Shown: positions 7,530 to 14,650 of the stretch, one piece after another
Numbering within the stretch: position 1 is the first letter of the stretch
Layout of the letters: the number at the start of each line of letters is the position of its first letter
Source: an uncultured Eubacteriales bacterium
Lineage (GTDB): Bacteria > Bacillota_A > Clostridia > Christensenellales > Aristaeellaceae
Reading direction: 5' to 3'
DNA length: 15,063 bases
NCBI GenBank assembly: GCA_902775835.1
Contig: CACYNZ010000099.1
Location: 1-15,063 of the forward strand
Made by a program: the position numbers and the translations under genes
Notes under the pieces: model-generated
What the model saw: the letters and a program-made list of their open reading frames with translations, nothing else
Databases searched by the model: none
Told to the model about the DNA's origin: nothing

Positions 7530-8615
7530 TCAGTGGATGAGATCGTCCAGTCCCCGGTCCCGGAGAACCTGGGATACATGTTCCACCTGGCCGCTCTTCA
7601 TGGAGCGCTCCATGGCCTCCATGACCGCCAGGGTGCGGATGCCTTCCCGGAGGTCCGGCTTTGCGGTCTCGCCGCTGTCCAGGCAGCGTGCGAACTCCTC
7701 CAGGTAATTCTGGTATTCGCCGGCGTGATGCGTTTCCCCTTCAAACCGGTAATAGTAAGGCCGCAGATCTTCATAATTTTCCGTTTCCGTGTGCTTGAAC
7801 TTGCCGGGCTCGGAAAAATGATAGCCGTAGTCCAGCGGACAGTCCGCCTTGGACGCGCCCATGGTCCCGCGCAGGGTGCAGGAAATGAAATGCTCCACCG
7901 GCCGCGCGAGGGCGGGAATGGCATAGCATCCGTTCACTGACCCGCACAGGCCGCCGGGGGTTTTGAGAAGGAACTTCAGCGCATCCGGAGCGTTAATGCC
8001 CTTGTCCAGGCTGTTCCGGCTCACTGTGCCCACGCCGTACACATCCTCCACGTCGGGCAGGTACCACAGCGCCAGATCCAGGGCATGGATCAGGAAATTG
8101 TACATCCAGGAGAATCCTTCCTTGTGGCTCCAGGCGCGCTCAAGGAACCAGCGCGAATCGCTGATGTAATGCGTTTCCACCGTCACAAGCTCGCCGTTGC
8201 GTCCGGCCAGGAAATCCCGGCGCTGGTGCATGGCGGGCTCAAAGTACCTGGACGACTGGCCCACCATCACCTGACGGCCGCTTTCCTCCTGCAGGCGGAT
8301 CAGATCCCGGGCACCGTCCAGGGAGACCATCAGGGGCTTGGTACACAGCACATGCTTGCCGTGCTCCAGCGCCATGCGGATGTGCTGCGCGTGCAGCTGG
8401 TCCGGGGTATAGATGCCGATGACATCGATCTCCGGATCCCGGAGCATGTCCTCATAGTTCAGGGTATATGTGTCAAGCCCGAACTCCTTCAGGCGCGTGC
8501 GGCACAGGTCCTCATTCAGATCACAGATATTGCCAACACGCCAGGCGGGGCTGCCCTGAAGGGCGGAAATAACGCTGCGGCCTTCACCGAGGCCCAGCAC
8601 TCCCATTACATGCAT
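7530..8615 (-). CDS. Gfo/Idh/MocA-family NAD(P)-dependent sugar oxidoreductase
   Basis: A 361-residue cytoplasmic protein. The N-terminal Rossmann fold has G-L-G-E-G-R at residues 8-13, the adenine-side acid follows strand 2 (I-C-D, 30-32), and C-T-K-P at 91-94 is the family's lysine-proline signature (usually E-K-P). Residues about 125-340 form the alpha/beta C-terminal domain with H177 and D180 in F-L-I-H-A-L-D-L-A-L, the typical catalytic pair region. The family oxidises or reduces sugars, sugar acids and inositols; some relatives are NAD-dependent glycosidases. In this operon it may oxidise a released monosaccharide or assist cleavage through a keto intermediate. The substrate is not readable from sequence. 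ATG 8615 has AAAGGA 8 nt upstream and overlaps the end of the GH95 gene by 10 bp; a second ATG at 8606 has no well-spaced site. Confidence 0.9.
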   Translation of the reverse strand: MHVMGVLGLGEGRSVISALQGSPAWRVGNICDLNEDLCRTRLKEFGLDTYTLNYEDMLRDPEIDVIGIYTPDQLHAQHIRMALEHGKHVLCTKPLMVSLDGARDLIRLQEESGRQVMVGQSSRYFEPAMHQRRDFLAGRNGELVTVETHYISDSRWFLERAWSHKEGFSWMYNFLIHALDLALWYLPDVEDVYGVGTVSRNSLDKGINAPDALKFLLKTPGGLCGSVNGCYAIPALARPVEHFISCTLRGTMGASKADCPLDYGYHFSEPGKFKHTETENYEDLRPYYYRFEGETHHAGEYQNYLEEFARCLDSGETAKPDLREGIRTLAVMEAMERSMKSGQVEHVSQVLRDRGLDDLIH

Positions 8616-10750
8616 GATATCGTTCCTTTCTCGAAAATGATGGTTTTGCCGGGAACCATGTCCAGCGTGAAGCTCTCATTACCTGCAAGGACGCGGATCC
8701 TGCCGGGAACGCGCGGAATCAGACGGAAATGCTTCACCGTGCCTTCTTCCCATTCCATGGAAAGCAGCGCGCCGCACCGGGTATGCACCGGGCCGAGACT
8801 GCCCCGGTCCCATGCATGCGGCAGGGCGGGCAGCAGACGGATCCAGTCCGGTCCGGACTGGACGAGCATTTCCATGACAGCCATGGAAAACCCGGTGTTC
8901 CCGTCCATTTCCCATACGTCCTGCGGTGCCTGCGCGCCACGGGTCGGGGGATGCATGATCAGCCCGGAAGCGGTGGAAAGCTTTTCCAGCATGTGCCGGA
9001 GATGTCCAAGACAGGCGTCTCCGTGGTGCAGGCGCGCTTCATACAGGGCAAGCATGGACCGTGACCAGCCCGTGTCCTCCCAGGTTTCTCTGGGCAGGGT
9101 ACGCTTTTCCAGGGTCTTCTCCGCGGCCCGGGCAAGCTCCGGCGTGTCCTCCGGTGTGATCTGGAACAGCGGGAAGAGCCCGAGCAGATGGCTGATATGC
9201 CGGTGCTGTACATCCGCGGGCGGGGCATCCGTGCCGAACTCCGCGATGGTGCCGTCCATGAGAATCCGCGGACGCTCAAGGCGCTCCAGCAGCTCTCCGG
9301 CCTCCCGGCACAGCCCGGTTTCCCCGGCGCGCTCTGTCAGGTCCAGCCAGGTTTCCAGAATGCCCCGGGCCATGGTGAGCTCAAAGGCCGGGTTCAGGGA
9401 GGCGTAGTGCTTTTTTCCGTCCACGAGGTAGGCGTTTTCCGGCGAAACGGACGGATACCCGGCGCCATCGGCGTACCAGCCCAGCACAAACTCCACGTGC
9501 AGGCGCAGAAGGGGAAGGATCTGCTCCCGTAATATGTGCATGTCCTGTTCATAATACCACAGGTCCGTCAGCGTCAGCATGAGCCACCAGCCGCAGGCGG
9601 GGCAGGGTGCCAGGGAGGGATGCCAGTAAGGCGCGGCAAAGCCCCAGGCATTGGAGGTCATTTCCGCGACGGTGCCGGGAAGCGCGTAGGTATGCGTGGC
9701 CTGCTCCCGGCCCGGGCCGAGGAACAGGCGGGATGCCCAGCGCAGAAGCCCCGGGGACAGCCCGAGACCGGCGGGTCCGCGGACCCATTCATTCATCTGC
9801 GTGTTCACATCCAGATGCATGTCGCAGGTCCAGCCGATGCGCGAGGCCACGCCGTCATTCCAGACGCCCTGCAGGGAGGCGGGAAGCAGGCTGTCCGGCG
9901 CGGAACTGGCCGCGGCCAGGTATATGCCGAGCTCAAACACGGGAACCATGTCCGGGCAGTTCGGAAGCGTGAGACGCGGCAGTGCGGGAACATGCCCGCC
10001 GCGGCAGTGCGGCTCGGGCAGCGTGATGGGCATGTCCATGCCATGGAGCCGGGCGGGCAGATCCGAGTTCATGCCCAGAAGGAGGTGCAGCACATGCAGA
10101 TGCTCAAGCATGATGCCCTGGTCCATGAAATGCACGCGAGCATCCGTGTACAGAAGGATCCGCCCCAGGACACCGGAACCCGTATGCCCGTCGGAATGCT
10201 TCTCCTCCTGTGCCCTGCACAGAAAGCGGCACTCATGCTCTGTCCAGTTCTGCTCCAGCAGGCACGGCCCCTCCAGATGCAGGCACAGCGTGGTGCCATC
10301 CCTGTCTGTGAGATCCAGGCAGAGCGTATGCCCGGCAAAGGAGAAAAGCCGCTCCTGACGGCTGTTTCCGTGCAGGAAGCGCACGCTGACCTCGCCGCGG
10401 GACGGGTCCATGCACCGCCTGTAATCCGAGACGGGTCCAGCATCCGGAAACTGCATCACAAGGTCTGCAGCCGGCAGGCTGGTGCCGTACTGCCCCTTTT
10501 CCCCGATCACGGAAAGAAGCGCCTGCTCCATGCCCTCAAGGTCGCCCTCAAGGGCTCTGGACCGCGCGAGACGCACAGATGCCGGCCGGCGGCTTTCCTT
10601 GGCAGTGGGCACGCAGCCCGACCAGAAATCCTGATGGGTCAGGGTCAGGCGCTCGCAGCCCACCTGTCCGGGAATGGAAACGCCTATACGACCGCTGCCC
10701 AGCAGCATGCTTTCCGCAAACCCGGTGCCGGGCGATGCACATGAAATCAT
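8606..10750 (-). CDS. GH95-family glycoside hydrolase (alpha-L-fucosidase / alpha-L-galactosidase type)
   Basis: About 714 residues and no signal peptide, slightly shorter than typical 750-800-residue members. GH95 architecture: an N-terminal beta-sandwich (about 1-230), an (alpha/alpha)6 catalytic barrel (about 265-635) and a C-terminal beta domain. Hallmarks are L-Q-G-V-W-N-D (293-299), H-L-D-V-N-T-Q-M-N-E-W (312-322), S-P-E-N-A-Y (436-441), A-E-F-G-T-D with Glu504 as likely acid, H-R-H-I-S-H-L-L-G-L-F-P (516-527), G-W-S (561-563) and M-D-G-N-T-G with Asp616. In the characterised bifidobacterial enzyme two asparagines activate water; here the first position is Asp314 and the second Asn316. 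GH95 enzymes release L-fucose or L-galactose by inversion. ATG 10750 has AAGGAGG 4 nt upstream; the longer form would need a TTG start at 10771 ahead of that site. Confidence 0.9.
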   Translation of the reverse strand: MISCASPGTGFAESMLLGSGRIGVSIPGQVGCERLTLTHQDFWSGCVPTAKESRRPASVRLARSRALEGDLEGMEQALLSVIGEKGQYGTSLPAADLVMQFPDAGPVSDYRRCMDPSRGEVSVRFLHGNSRQERLFSFAGHTLCLDLTDRDGTTLCLHLEGPCLLEQNWTEHECRFLCRAQEEKHSDGHTGSGVLGRILLYTDARVHFMDQGIMLEHLHVLHLLLGMNSDLPARLHGMDMPITLPEPHCRGGHVPALPRLTLPNCPDMVPVFELGIYLAAASSAPDSLLPASLQGVWNDGVASRIGWTCDMHLDVNTQMNEWVRGPAGLGLSPGLLRWASRLFLGPGREQATHTYALPGTVAEMTSNAWGFAAPYWHPSLAPCPACGWWLMLTLTDLWYYEQDMHILREQILPLLRLHVEFVLGWYADGAGYPSVSPENAYLVDGKKHYASLNPAFELTMARGILETWLDLTERAGETGLCREAGELLERLERPRILMDGTIAEFGTDAPPADVQHRHISHLLGLFPLFQITPEDTPELARAAEKTLEKRTLPRETWEDTGWSRSMLALYEARLHHGDACLGHLRHMLEKLSTASGLIMHPPTRGAQAPQDVWEMDGNTGFSMAVMEMLVQSGPDWIRLLPALPHAWDRGSLGPVHTRCGALLSMEWEEGTVKHFRLIPRVPGRIRVLAGNESFTLDMVPGKTIIFEKGTISCM

Positions 10751-10771
10751 AGAACCTCCTTGCAAGATCAA

Positions 10772-10801
10772 GGCCAGAGACCGCGGGAGCAGTCTCTGGC
10801 C
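10772..10801. other. Intra-operon hairpin between permease and GH95 genes
   Basis: GGCCAGAGAC (10772-10781) and GTCTCTGGCC (10792-10801) form a perfect 10-bp stem with a 10-nt loop in the 61-nt gap between the second permease and the GH95 gene. There is no U-tract on either side, so it is not a standard terminator. It could mark RNA processing or protect the upstream transporter part of the mRNA from 3' decay. The function is inferred from position only. Confidence 0.5.
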
Positions 10802-10811
10802 AGAAGAACAA

Positions 10812-11651
10812 TCAGCCCTTCACGCTTCCGGCGGTGACGCCGTCCATGAGATAACGGTTGAAGAAGAGGAAGAGCAGGAAGACCGGGATCAGGGAGAGGG
10901 AGGACATGGCGAACATGGGACCGAAGTTGGTGCCCTGCGCGTCGGCAAAGTTCTTGATGCCCAGCGAAACAGTGTACAGGGCCGGCTTGGTCAGATAGAG
11001 CAGGGGGCCCATGTAGTCATCCCAGATCCAGTAGAAGGAGATTACGATGGTGGTGATGATGGAAGGTCCGAGCAGCGGGAGAATGATCCGGCTGAAGATG
11101 GAATACTTGCTGCATCCGTCGATCATGGCCGCTTCGTCCAGTTCCTTGGGCAGTCCGCGGATGAACTGCATCATCATGTAGATGAAGAAGGGCCAGCCCA
11201 GGTACTTGGGCAGCACCAGCGGAATGAAGGTGCCCACCAGGCCCATGTTATTCCAGATGATGTACTGGGGGATCATCAGCACCTGTCCGGGCAGGAGCAT
11301 GGTCATGATCATGCAGGTGAACCAGATCTTGCGCCCCTTGAAGGGAACGCGGGCCAGGGAATAGCTGACCATGGCCGAGGACAGGACCGTGCCCAGAGTG
11401 CCGAGACAGGATACGATGAGGGAATTCTTGAAGTAGGTGGCGAAGGTGTAGACGCCTGCGCCGTTCCAGCCGTTGGGATAGTTTTCAAACACCCAGGTAG
11501 AGGGCCAGAAGGGGGCGTTGCTTCCGAGAATCTCGCTCTTGAGCTTGAAGGAGGAGATGATCATCCAGAGTACTGGGTAGATCATGAGCAGTCCGAACGC
11601 CACAACGAAGATGTGATAGATGACGGTTCTTGCGATTCTTCTTTCTCTCAT
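10812..11651 (-). CDS. CUT1 sugar ABC transporter permease, MalG/LplC-like
   Basis: A 279-residue integral membrane protein with six apparent hydrophobic segments; the first is at about residues 10-33. The ATPase-docking EAA loop is at about 170-195 (E-L-D-E-A-A-M-I-D-G-C-S-K-Y-S-I-F), and the C-terminus ends in D-G-V-T-A-G-S-V-K-G, as is usual in the MalG side of carbohydrate importers. It pairs with the MalF-like permease 12 nt upstream to form the channel for an oligosaccharide. ATG 11651 has GGAGG 7 nt upstream. No ABC ATPase gene follows, so the transporter probably uses a shared MsmX-type ATPase encoded elsewhere. Family assignment is firm; substrate is known only from context. Confidence 0.95.
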   Translation of the reverse strand: MRERRIARTVIYHIFVVAFGLLMIYPVLWMIISSFKLKSEILGSNAPFWPSTWVFENYPNGWNGAGVYTFATYFKNSLIVSCLGTLGTVLSSAMVSYSLARVPFKGRKIWFTCMIMTMLLPGQVLMIPQYIIWNNMGLVGTFIPLVLPKYLGWPFFIYMMMQFIRGLPKELDEAAMIDGCSKYSIFSRIILPLLGPSIITTIVISFYWIWDDYMGPLLYLTKPALYTVSLGIKNFADAQGTNFGPMFAMSSLSLIPVFLLFLFFNRYLMDGVTAGSVKG

Positions 11652-11663
11652 GCGCGCACCTCC

Positions 11664-12569
11664 TCAGCTCTCGTAGAACGTCCAGTTGGAGGACGTCTTG
11701 AAGATGATGCCGGTGATCAGGGCCATGATCAGAAGCATGACCCAGCTTTCCGCACAGGCATATCCCATGTGAGAGTAGCTGAAGCCCTCGGTGAAGATGT
11801 TCAGAGCGATATAGTTGGTGGCATAGTTGGGACCGCCCTGGGTAATGATCTGCGCCTGGGTGAAGGTCATGAAACCGGAAATGAGCTGCATGATCAGGTT
11901 AAAGAGAATGATGGGGCTCAGACAGGGCAGGGTGATGGAGAAGAAGCGCTTCATCACGCCGGCACCGTCAATCTCGGCTGCTTCATAGTAGTCCTTGGGG
12001 ATCTGTTTCAGGCCGGAGGCAAAGATCAGCATGGAGGAACCGAACTGCCAGGCATTGCAGAGCACCAGGGGAAGGAAGGCCCATGAGGGATTGCCGAAGA
12101 AATTGAATCCCGTCACGCCCATGCTCTTGATCAGGGAGACAATGGGGCCGCGGCTTCCGAAAAGCTGTTTCCAGACCAGGGCCACAGCCACGCTGCCGCC
12201 GATGAGGGAAGGAATATAGTATACAGCGCGGTAGAACCCCTGAAGTCTGGTGGGCTTGGTCAGCAGCATGGCGACCAGAAGCGCGAAAATGAGCTTCAGC
12301 GGAACGCCGATAATGACGTACTGAATGGTGACCAGCAGGGAATTGCCGAACTGCGCATCCTTGAGAAGATTGAGATAGTTGGTCAGTCCGATCCATTCCG
12401 GGGAACTGCCGATCTTGTAGTTACAGAAGGAATAATACAGGGAAAGACCCATGGGGTAGAGCGTCAGACCGAGAAAACCGATGATGAAGGGGGCCGCAAA
12501 TAGATAACCCACGGTATTGTCTGAGTTCAGGAAACCCCGTAAGCCCCTGGAACGCTGGGTGGCCTGCAT
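11664..12569 (-). CDS. CUT1 sugar ABC transporter permease, MalF/UgpA/LplB-like
   Basis: A 301-residue polytopic membrane protein with six likely transmembrane segments; the first is at about 20-48 (Y-L-F-A-A-P-F-I-I-G-F). The EAA loop is at about 194-215 (Y-Y-E-A-A-E-I-D-G-A-G-V-M-K-R-F-F). This is the MalF-type partner of the downstream permease and lies between the binding-protein gene and that permease, the standard order for CUT1 importers. ATG 12569 has AAAGGAG 8 nt upstream; that site lies immediately after the U-tract of the hairpin at 12587-12619, so its expression may be lower than that of the binding protein. Confidence 0.95.
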   Translation of the reverse strand: MQATQRSRGLRGFLNSDNTVGYLFAAPFIIGFLGLTLYPMGLSLYYSFCNYKIGSSPEWIGLTNYLNLLKDAQFGNSLLVTIQYVIIGVPLKLIFALLVAMLLTKPTRLQGFYRAVYYIPSLIGGSVAVALVWKQLFGSRGPIVSLIKSMGVTGFNFFGNPSWAFLPLVLCNAWQFGSSMLIFASGLKQIPKDYYEAAEIDGAGVMKRFFSITLPCLSPIILFNLIMQLISGFMTFTQAQIITQGGPNYATNYIALNIFTEGFSYSHMGYACAESWVMLLIMALITGIIFKTSSNWTFYES

Positions 12570-12586
12570 GCCGTCCGCTCCTTTCG

Positions 12587-12619
12587 AAAAAAGGCGTCCT
12601 GAAAAGGGTTCAGGACGCC
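12587..12619 (-). terminator. Partial terminator / attenuator after the sugar-binding-protein gene
   Basis: An 11-bp perfect stem (GGCGTCCTGAA at 12593-12603 with TTCAGGACGCC at 12609-12619, 5-nt loop) is followed on the minus strand by TTTTTT (12592-12587), a textbook intrinsic terminator. It lies 19 nt after the binding-protein stop and just ahead of the permease ribosome binding site, inside one operon. Such elements commonly let some polymerase through, so that the binding protein is made in excess over the permeases, and also protect the upstream mRNA. Confidence 0.85.
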
Positions 12620-12638
12620 GAGATAGCCTCTTCAGAAA

Positions 12639-14000
12639 TTACTTCTCATACTTGGCCCAGATTTCCTGAGCTTCTGCCCAGAACTTGTCGGCGGCTTCCT
12701 GATAGCTGGAGAAGTTGCCGGCAGCCAGGCCCTGGAAGTAGGTCTTCTTCAGGGTGTCGGAGATTTCCTCGTTGGCGGTGGGCTCAGCGGGGCTGGAGTT
12801 GGCGGCATCCGGGAAGGAACCGATCAGGTCGATGAGGGTGTAGACCTTGCTGGTCACTTCGTTGGTCTTCTCGGTGTCAGCCTTCAGAGCGGCCAGCACG
12901 TCGGAGTTGATGGAAACGCCGCGCTCGCAGTTGAGGATCTTGTTGCACTCGATGCTGTTGACGAAGAAGTTGATGAAGTTGGCAGCAATTTCCTTCTTCT
13001 CGCTGCCGGAATAGATGGACATTTCCTGAGAGGAACGGACCACCATGCCGGACTGGCCGTCAGCATGCACACGCGGGATGGTGCACAGGTTCAGGGTGAT
13101 GCCGTTTTCGCTGGCCACATTGGACAGGGCCTGGAACTGGTTGGAGGAGAGCATGACCATGGCGGCGTCGCCGTAGGCGATCCAGTCAGCTTCGATGTTG
13201 GCACCGATTTCGTTCTGGATGCCATAGTCAGCGATGGCGCCTTCCTTCTGCAGTTCGGTCAGCAGCTCGAAGATGAAGGCCAGAGGAGCGGTGTCTCCGC
13301 CGAAAGCGAAGTCAGAGCCGTCCATGGCGTAGAAGTTGTAGCCTTCCTTCCACTGGGTGAAGGTGGAGTAAGCCAGGGAGTTGTACTCGAGGGTGGTCAC
13401 AGCAGGATTGCCGGTCTTCTCGTGGATGGTCCGGGCAGCGGCTGCGAAGTCGTCCCAGGTCCAGGTATCGGTGGGATAGGGAACGCCGCACTCATCAAAG
13501 ATGGCGGGGTTGTAGGCAAAGCAGCGGGCGTTGGTGCCGTTGGACATGCCGGTGACGTCGCCATTGGCCTGATTGACGGTGGTGGCAATCATGGTGTCGG
13601 AAATGGCGGTGGTGTCGATGGTGCCGTCAGCGATGAAGTCGTTCAGAGGATAGATGGTGTCATAGTAGGTTGCCCAGTTGTTGCCCATCTGGAACACGTC
13701 GGGAAGGGCATTGGCAGCCTGCTTGGCCTGGAACTGGGTCCAGTAGCTGGAGCCGTCATAGTACTCATACTCGATCTTGATGCCGGTGAGTTCCTCATAG
13801 AGCTTGATGATGTCGGTCGTGATCTTGGCACGGGTATCAGAGCCCCACCACATGAAGGACAGAGTCTGGCCGCTGTAGTCCGGATACTGATAGCCTTCGG
13901 CATTAACGTTGTTCCAGCCGACTTCCTTTTCAGCCATGGCAGGAGCCATAAAGCACATCAGCATGGCAACGGAAAGGAGAATACCCAAAAAACGCTTCAT
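12639..14000 (-). CDS. Secreted extracellular solute (sugar)-binding protein, CUT1 family 1
   Basis: About 453 residues. The N-terminus is a clear signal peptide: K-R, a hydrophobic core, and a likely signal peptidase I site A-P-A-M-A|E at residues 19-24. Cys16 lies in an M-L-M-C context that is a poor lipobox, so membrane anchoring through lipid is not evident. The mature part has the family-1 binding-protein pattern (T-L-S-F-M-W-W-G-S near the start, later Y-D-G-S-S-Y-W-T-Q-F-Q-A-K and T-W-T-W-D-D-F), with many aromatic residues suited to stacking on sugars. It captures the oligosaccharide outside the cell and passes it to the two permeases downstream. ATG 14000 is chosen because GGAGG is 8 nt upstream; the ATG at 14015 overlaps this site itself. 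As first gene behind a consensus promoter and before an attenuator, it should be the most abundant product. Confidence 0.94.
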   Translation of the reverse strand: MKRFLGILLSVAMLMCFMAPAMAEKEVGWNNVNAEGYQYPDYSGQTLSFMWWGSDTRAKITTDIIKLYEELTGIKIEYEYYDGSSYWTQFQAKQAANALPDVFQMGNNWATYYDTIYPLNDFIADGTIDTTAISDTMIATTVNQANGDVTGMSNGTNARCFAYNPAIFDECGVPYPTDTWTWDDFAAAARTIHEKTGNPAVTTLEYNSLAYSTFTQWKEGYNFYAMDGSDFAFGGDTAPLAFIFELLTELQKEGAIADYGIQNEIGANIEADWIAYGDAAMVMLSSNQFQALSNVASENGITLNLCTIPRVHADGQSGMVVRSSQEMSIYSGSEKKEIAANFINFFVNSIECNKILNCERGVSINSDVLAALKADTEKTNEVTSKVYTLIDLIGSFPDAANSSPAEPTANEEISDTLKKTYFQGLAAGNFSSYQEAADKFWAEAQEIWAKYEK

Positions 14001-14026
14001 ATATAGTACCTCCATATTATGATTTG

Positions 14027-14054
14027 TTTAACCGTCATGAAAAGAACGGTCAAA
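14027..14054. promoter_or_regulatory. Inverted repeat in the operon leader: operator or 5'-UTR hairpin
   Basis: TTTAACCGT (14027-14035) and ACGGTCAAA (14046-14054) are an inverted repeat with 10 nt between (8 of 9 matches in DNA; 9 pairs in the minus-strand RNA with one G-U). It starts a few bases after the predicted transcription start, so it could be a repressor operator blocking early elongation or an RNA hairpin stabilising the leader. The sequence alone cannot separate these. Confidence 0.5.
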
Positions 14055-14064
14055 AACTGCACAG

Positions 14065-14093
14065 ATTATACATTCGAATGACGCGGGTGTCAA
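14065..14093 (-). promoter_or_regulatory. Consensus sigma-A promoter of the glycan-utilisation operon
   Basis: On the minus strand, TTGACA (14093-14088) and TATAAT (14070-14065) are both perfect consensus boxes, separated by exactly 17 bp. Transcription would start near 14058 and leave a leader of about 58 nt to ATG 14000. Two short palindromes coincide with it: TGTCA-AGA-TGACA (14088-14100) on the -35 box and CATTCGAATG (14071-14080) in the spacer. A promoter this strong presumably needs repression, and the palindromes are candidate operators. It is the only clear promoter found for the nine genes. Confidence 0.9.
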
Positions 14094-14162
14094 GATGACA
14101 TCCGATACCCGATGATCATGTGTTGTGGCGCTTTTCTCAGACTGTGTCCTTAGGCGGGAAAG

Positions 14163-14185
14163 AAAAAAGACCGCGCAGGGCGGTC
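14163..14185 (-). terminator. Intrinsic terminator of the Rrf2 gene
   Basis: GACCGC (14169-14174) pairs with GCGGTC (14180-14185), 5-nt loop, followed on the minus strand by TTTTTT (14168-14163) and further T-rich sequence. The stem starts within the TGA stop codon of the Rrf2 gene. It insulates the sugar operon from Rrf2 transcription. Confidence 0.88.
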
Positions 14186-14630
14186 AGGTGGGTACGATCA
14201 TGTCTTCCAGTTCAGGCTGCTCCGGTCCCCGGTCCACCAGGTCCTGAAGCGTAATGGATCCCAGATAGTCCGAGATGACCTTTTCCAGTCCCTGCCAGAC
14301 GGGAAGCGTCATGCAGTAGTTGCAGCGGGGACAGGGATTGGGTTCCTGATCCATGCAGGCCACGGGGGTCAGGTTTCCCTCCATCAGGGTGATGATCTGC
14401 AGAATGGTGATATCGGATGCGGGAATCATCAGGCGGTATCCGCCCGTGTGTCCGCGGACCGCGCTGAGAAGACAGCTCTGGCCGAGCTGCATGGCAATCT
14501 GGTCGGCATATTTCTTGGAAATCTGCTGGCGCCGCGCAATATCGCGCATGGCGACATAGCCGTCTCCCTGATGCATGGCGATATCCAGCAGGATCCGTAC
14601 AGCGTACCTTCCCTTGGTCGAGATTTTCAT
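14184..14630 (-). CDS. Rrf2-family transcriptional regulator with iron-sulfur-type cysteine cluster
   Basis: A 148-residue cytoplasmic DNA-binding protein. The winged helix-turn-helix spans about 1-70, opening M-K-I-S-T-K-G-R-Y-A with the wing G-H-T-G-G-Y-R-L at 60-67. A dimerisation helix follows at about 75-85. Cysteines C92, C100, C103 and C106 (C-x7-C-x2-C-x2-C) lie where IscR and relatives bind an iron-sulfur cluster, so it probably senses Fe-S status, redox or nitrosative stress. The exact ligand set is inferred. ATG 14630 is preferred because GGGAG is 8 nt upstream; the alternative GTG at 14639 would overlap that site. It is a single-gene unit with its own promoter and terminator, and may be autoregulated through repeats in its promoter. 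Nothing links it to the sugar operon beyond adjacency. Confidence 0.92.
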   Translation of the reverse strand: MKISTKGRYAVRILLDIAMHQGDGYVAMRDIARRQQISKKYADQIAMQLGQSCLLSAVRGHTGGYRLMIPASDITILQIITLMEGNLTPVACMDQEPNPCPRCNYCMTLPVWQGLEKVISDYLGSITLQDLVDRGPEQPELEDMIVPT

Positions 14631-14650
14631 GGTGCTCACTCCCTGGGACT

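Noticed and set aside
14124..14139. Catabolite-repression (cre)-like sequence upstream of the operon promoter
   Set aside because: It has an AAAGCG core but does not align with the cre consensus over its full length and lies upstream of the -35 box, so the match is too weak to call.
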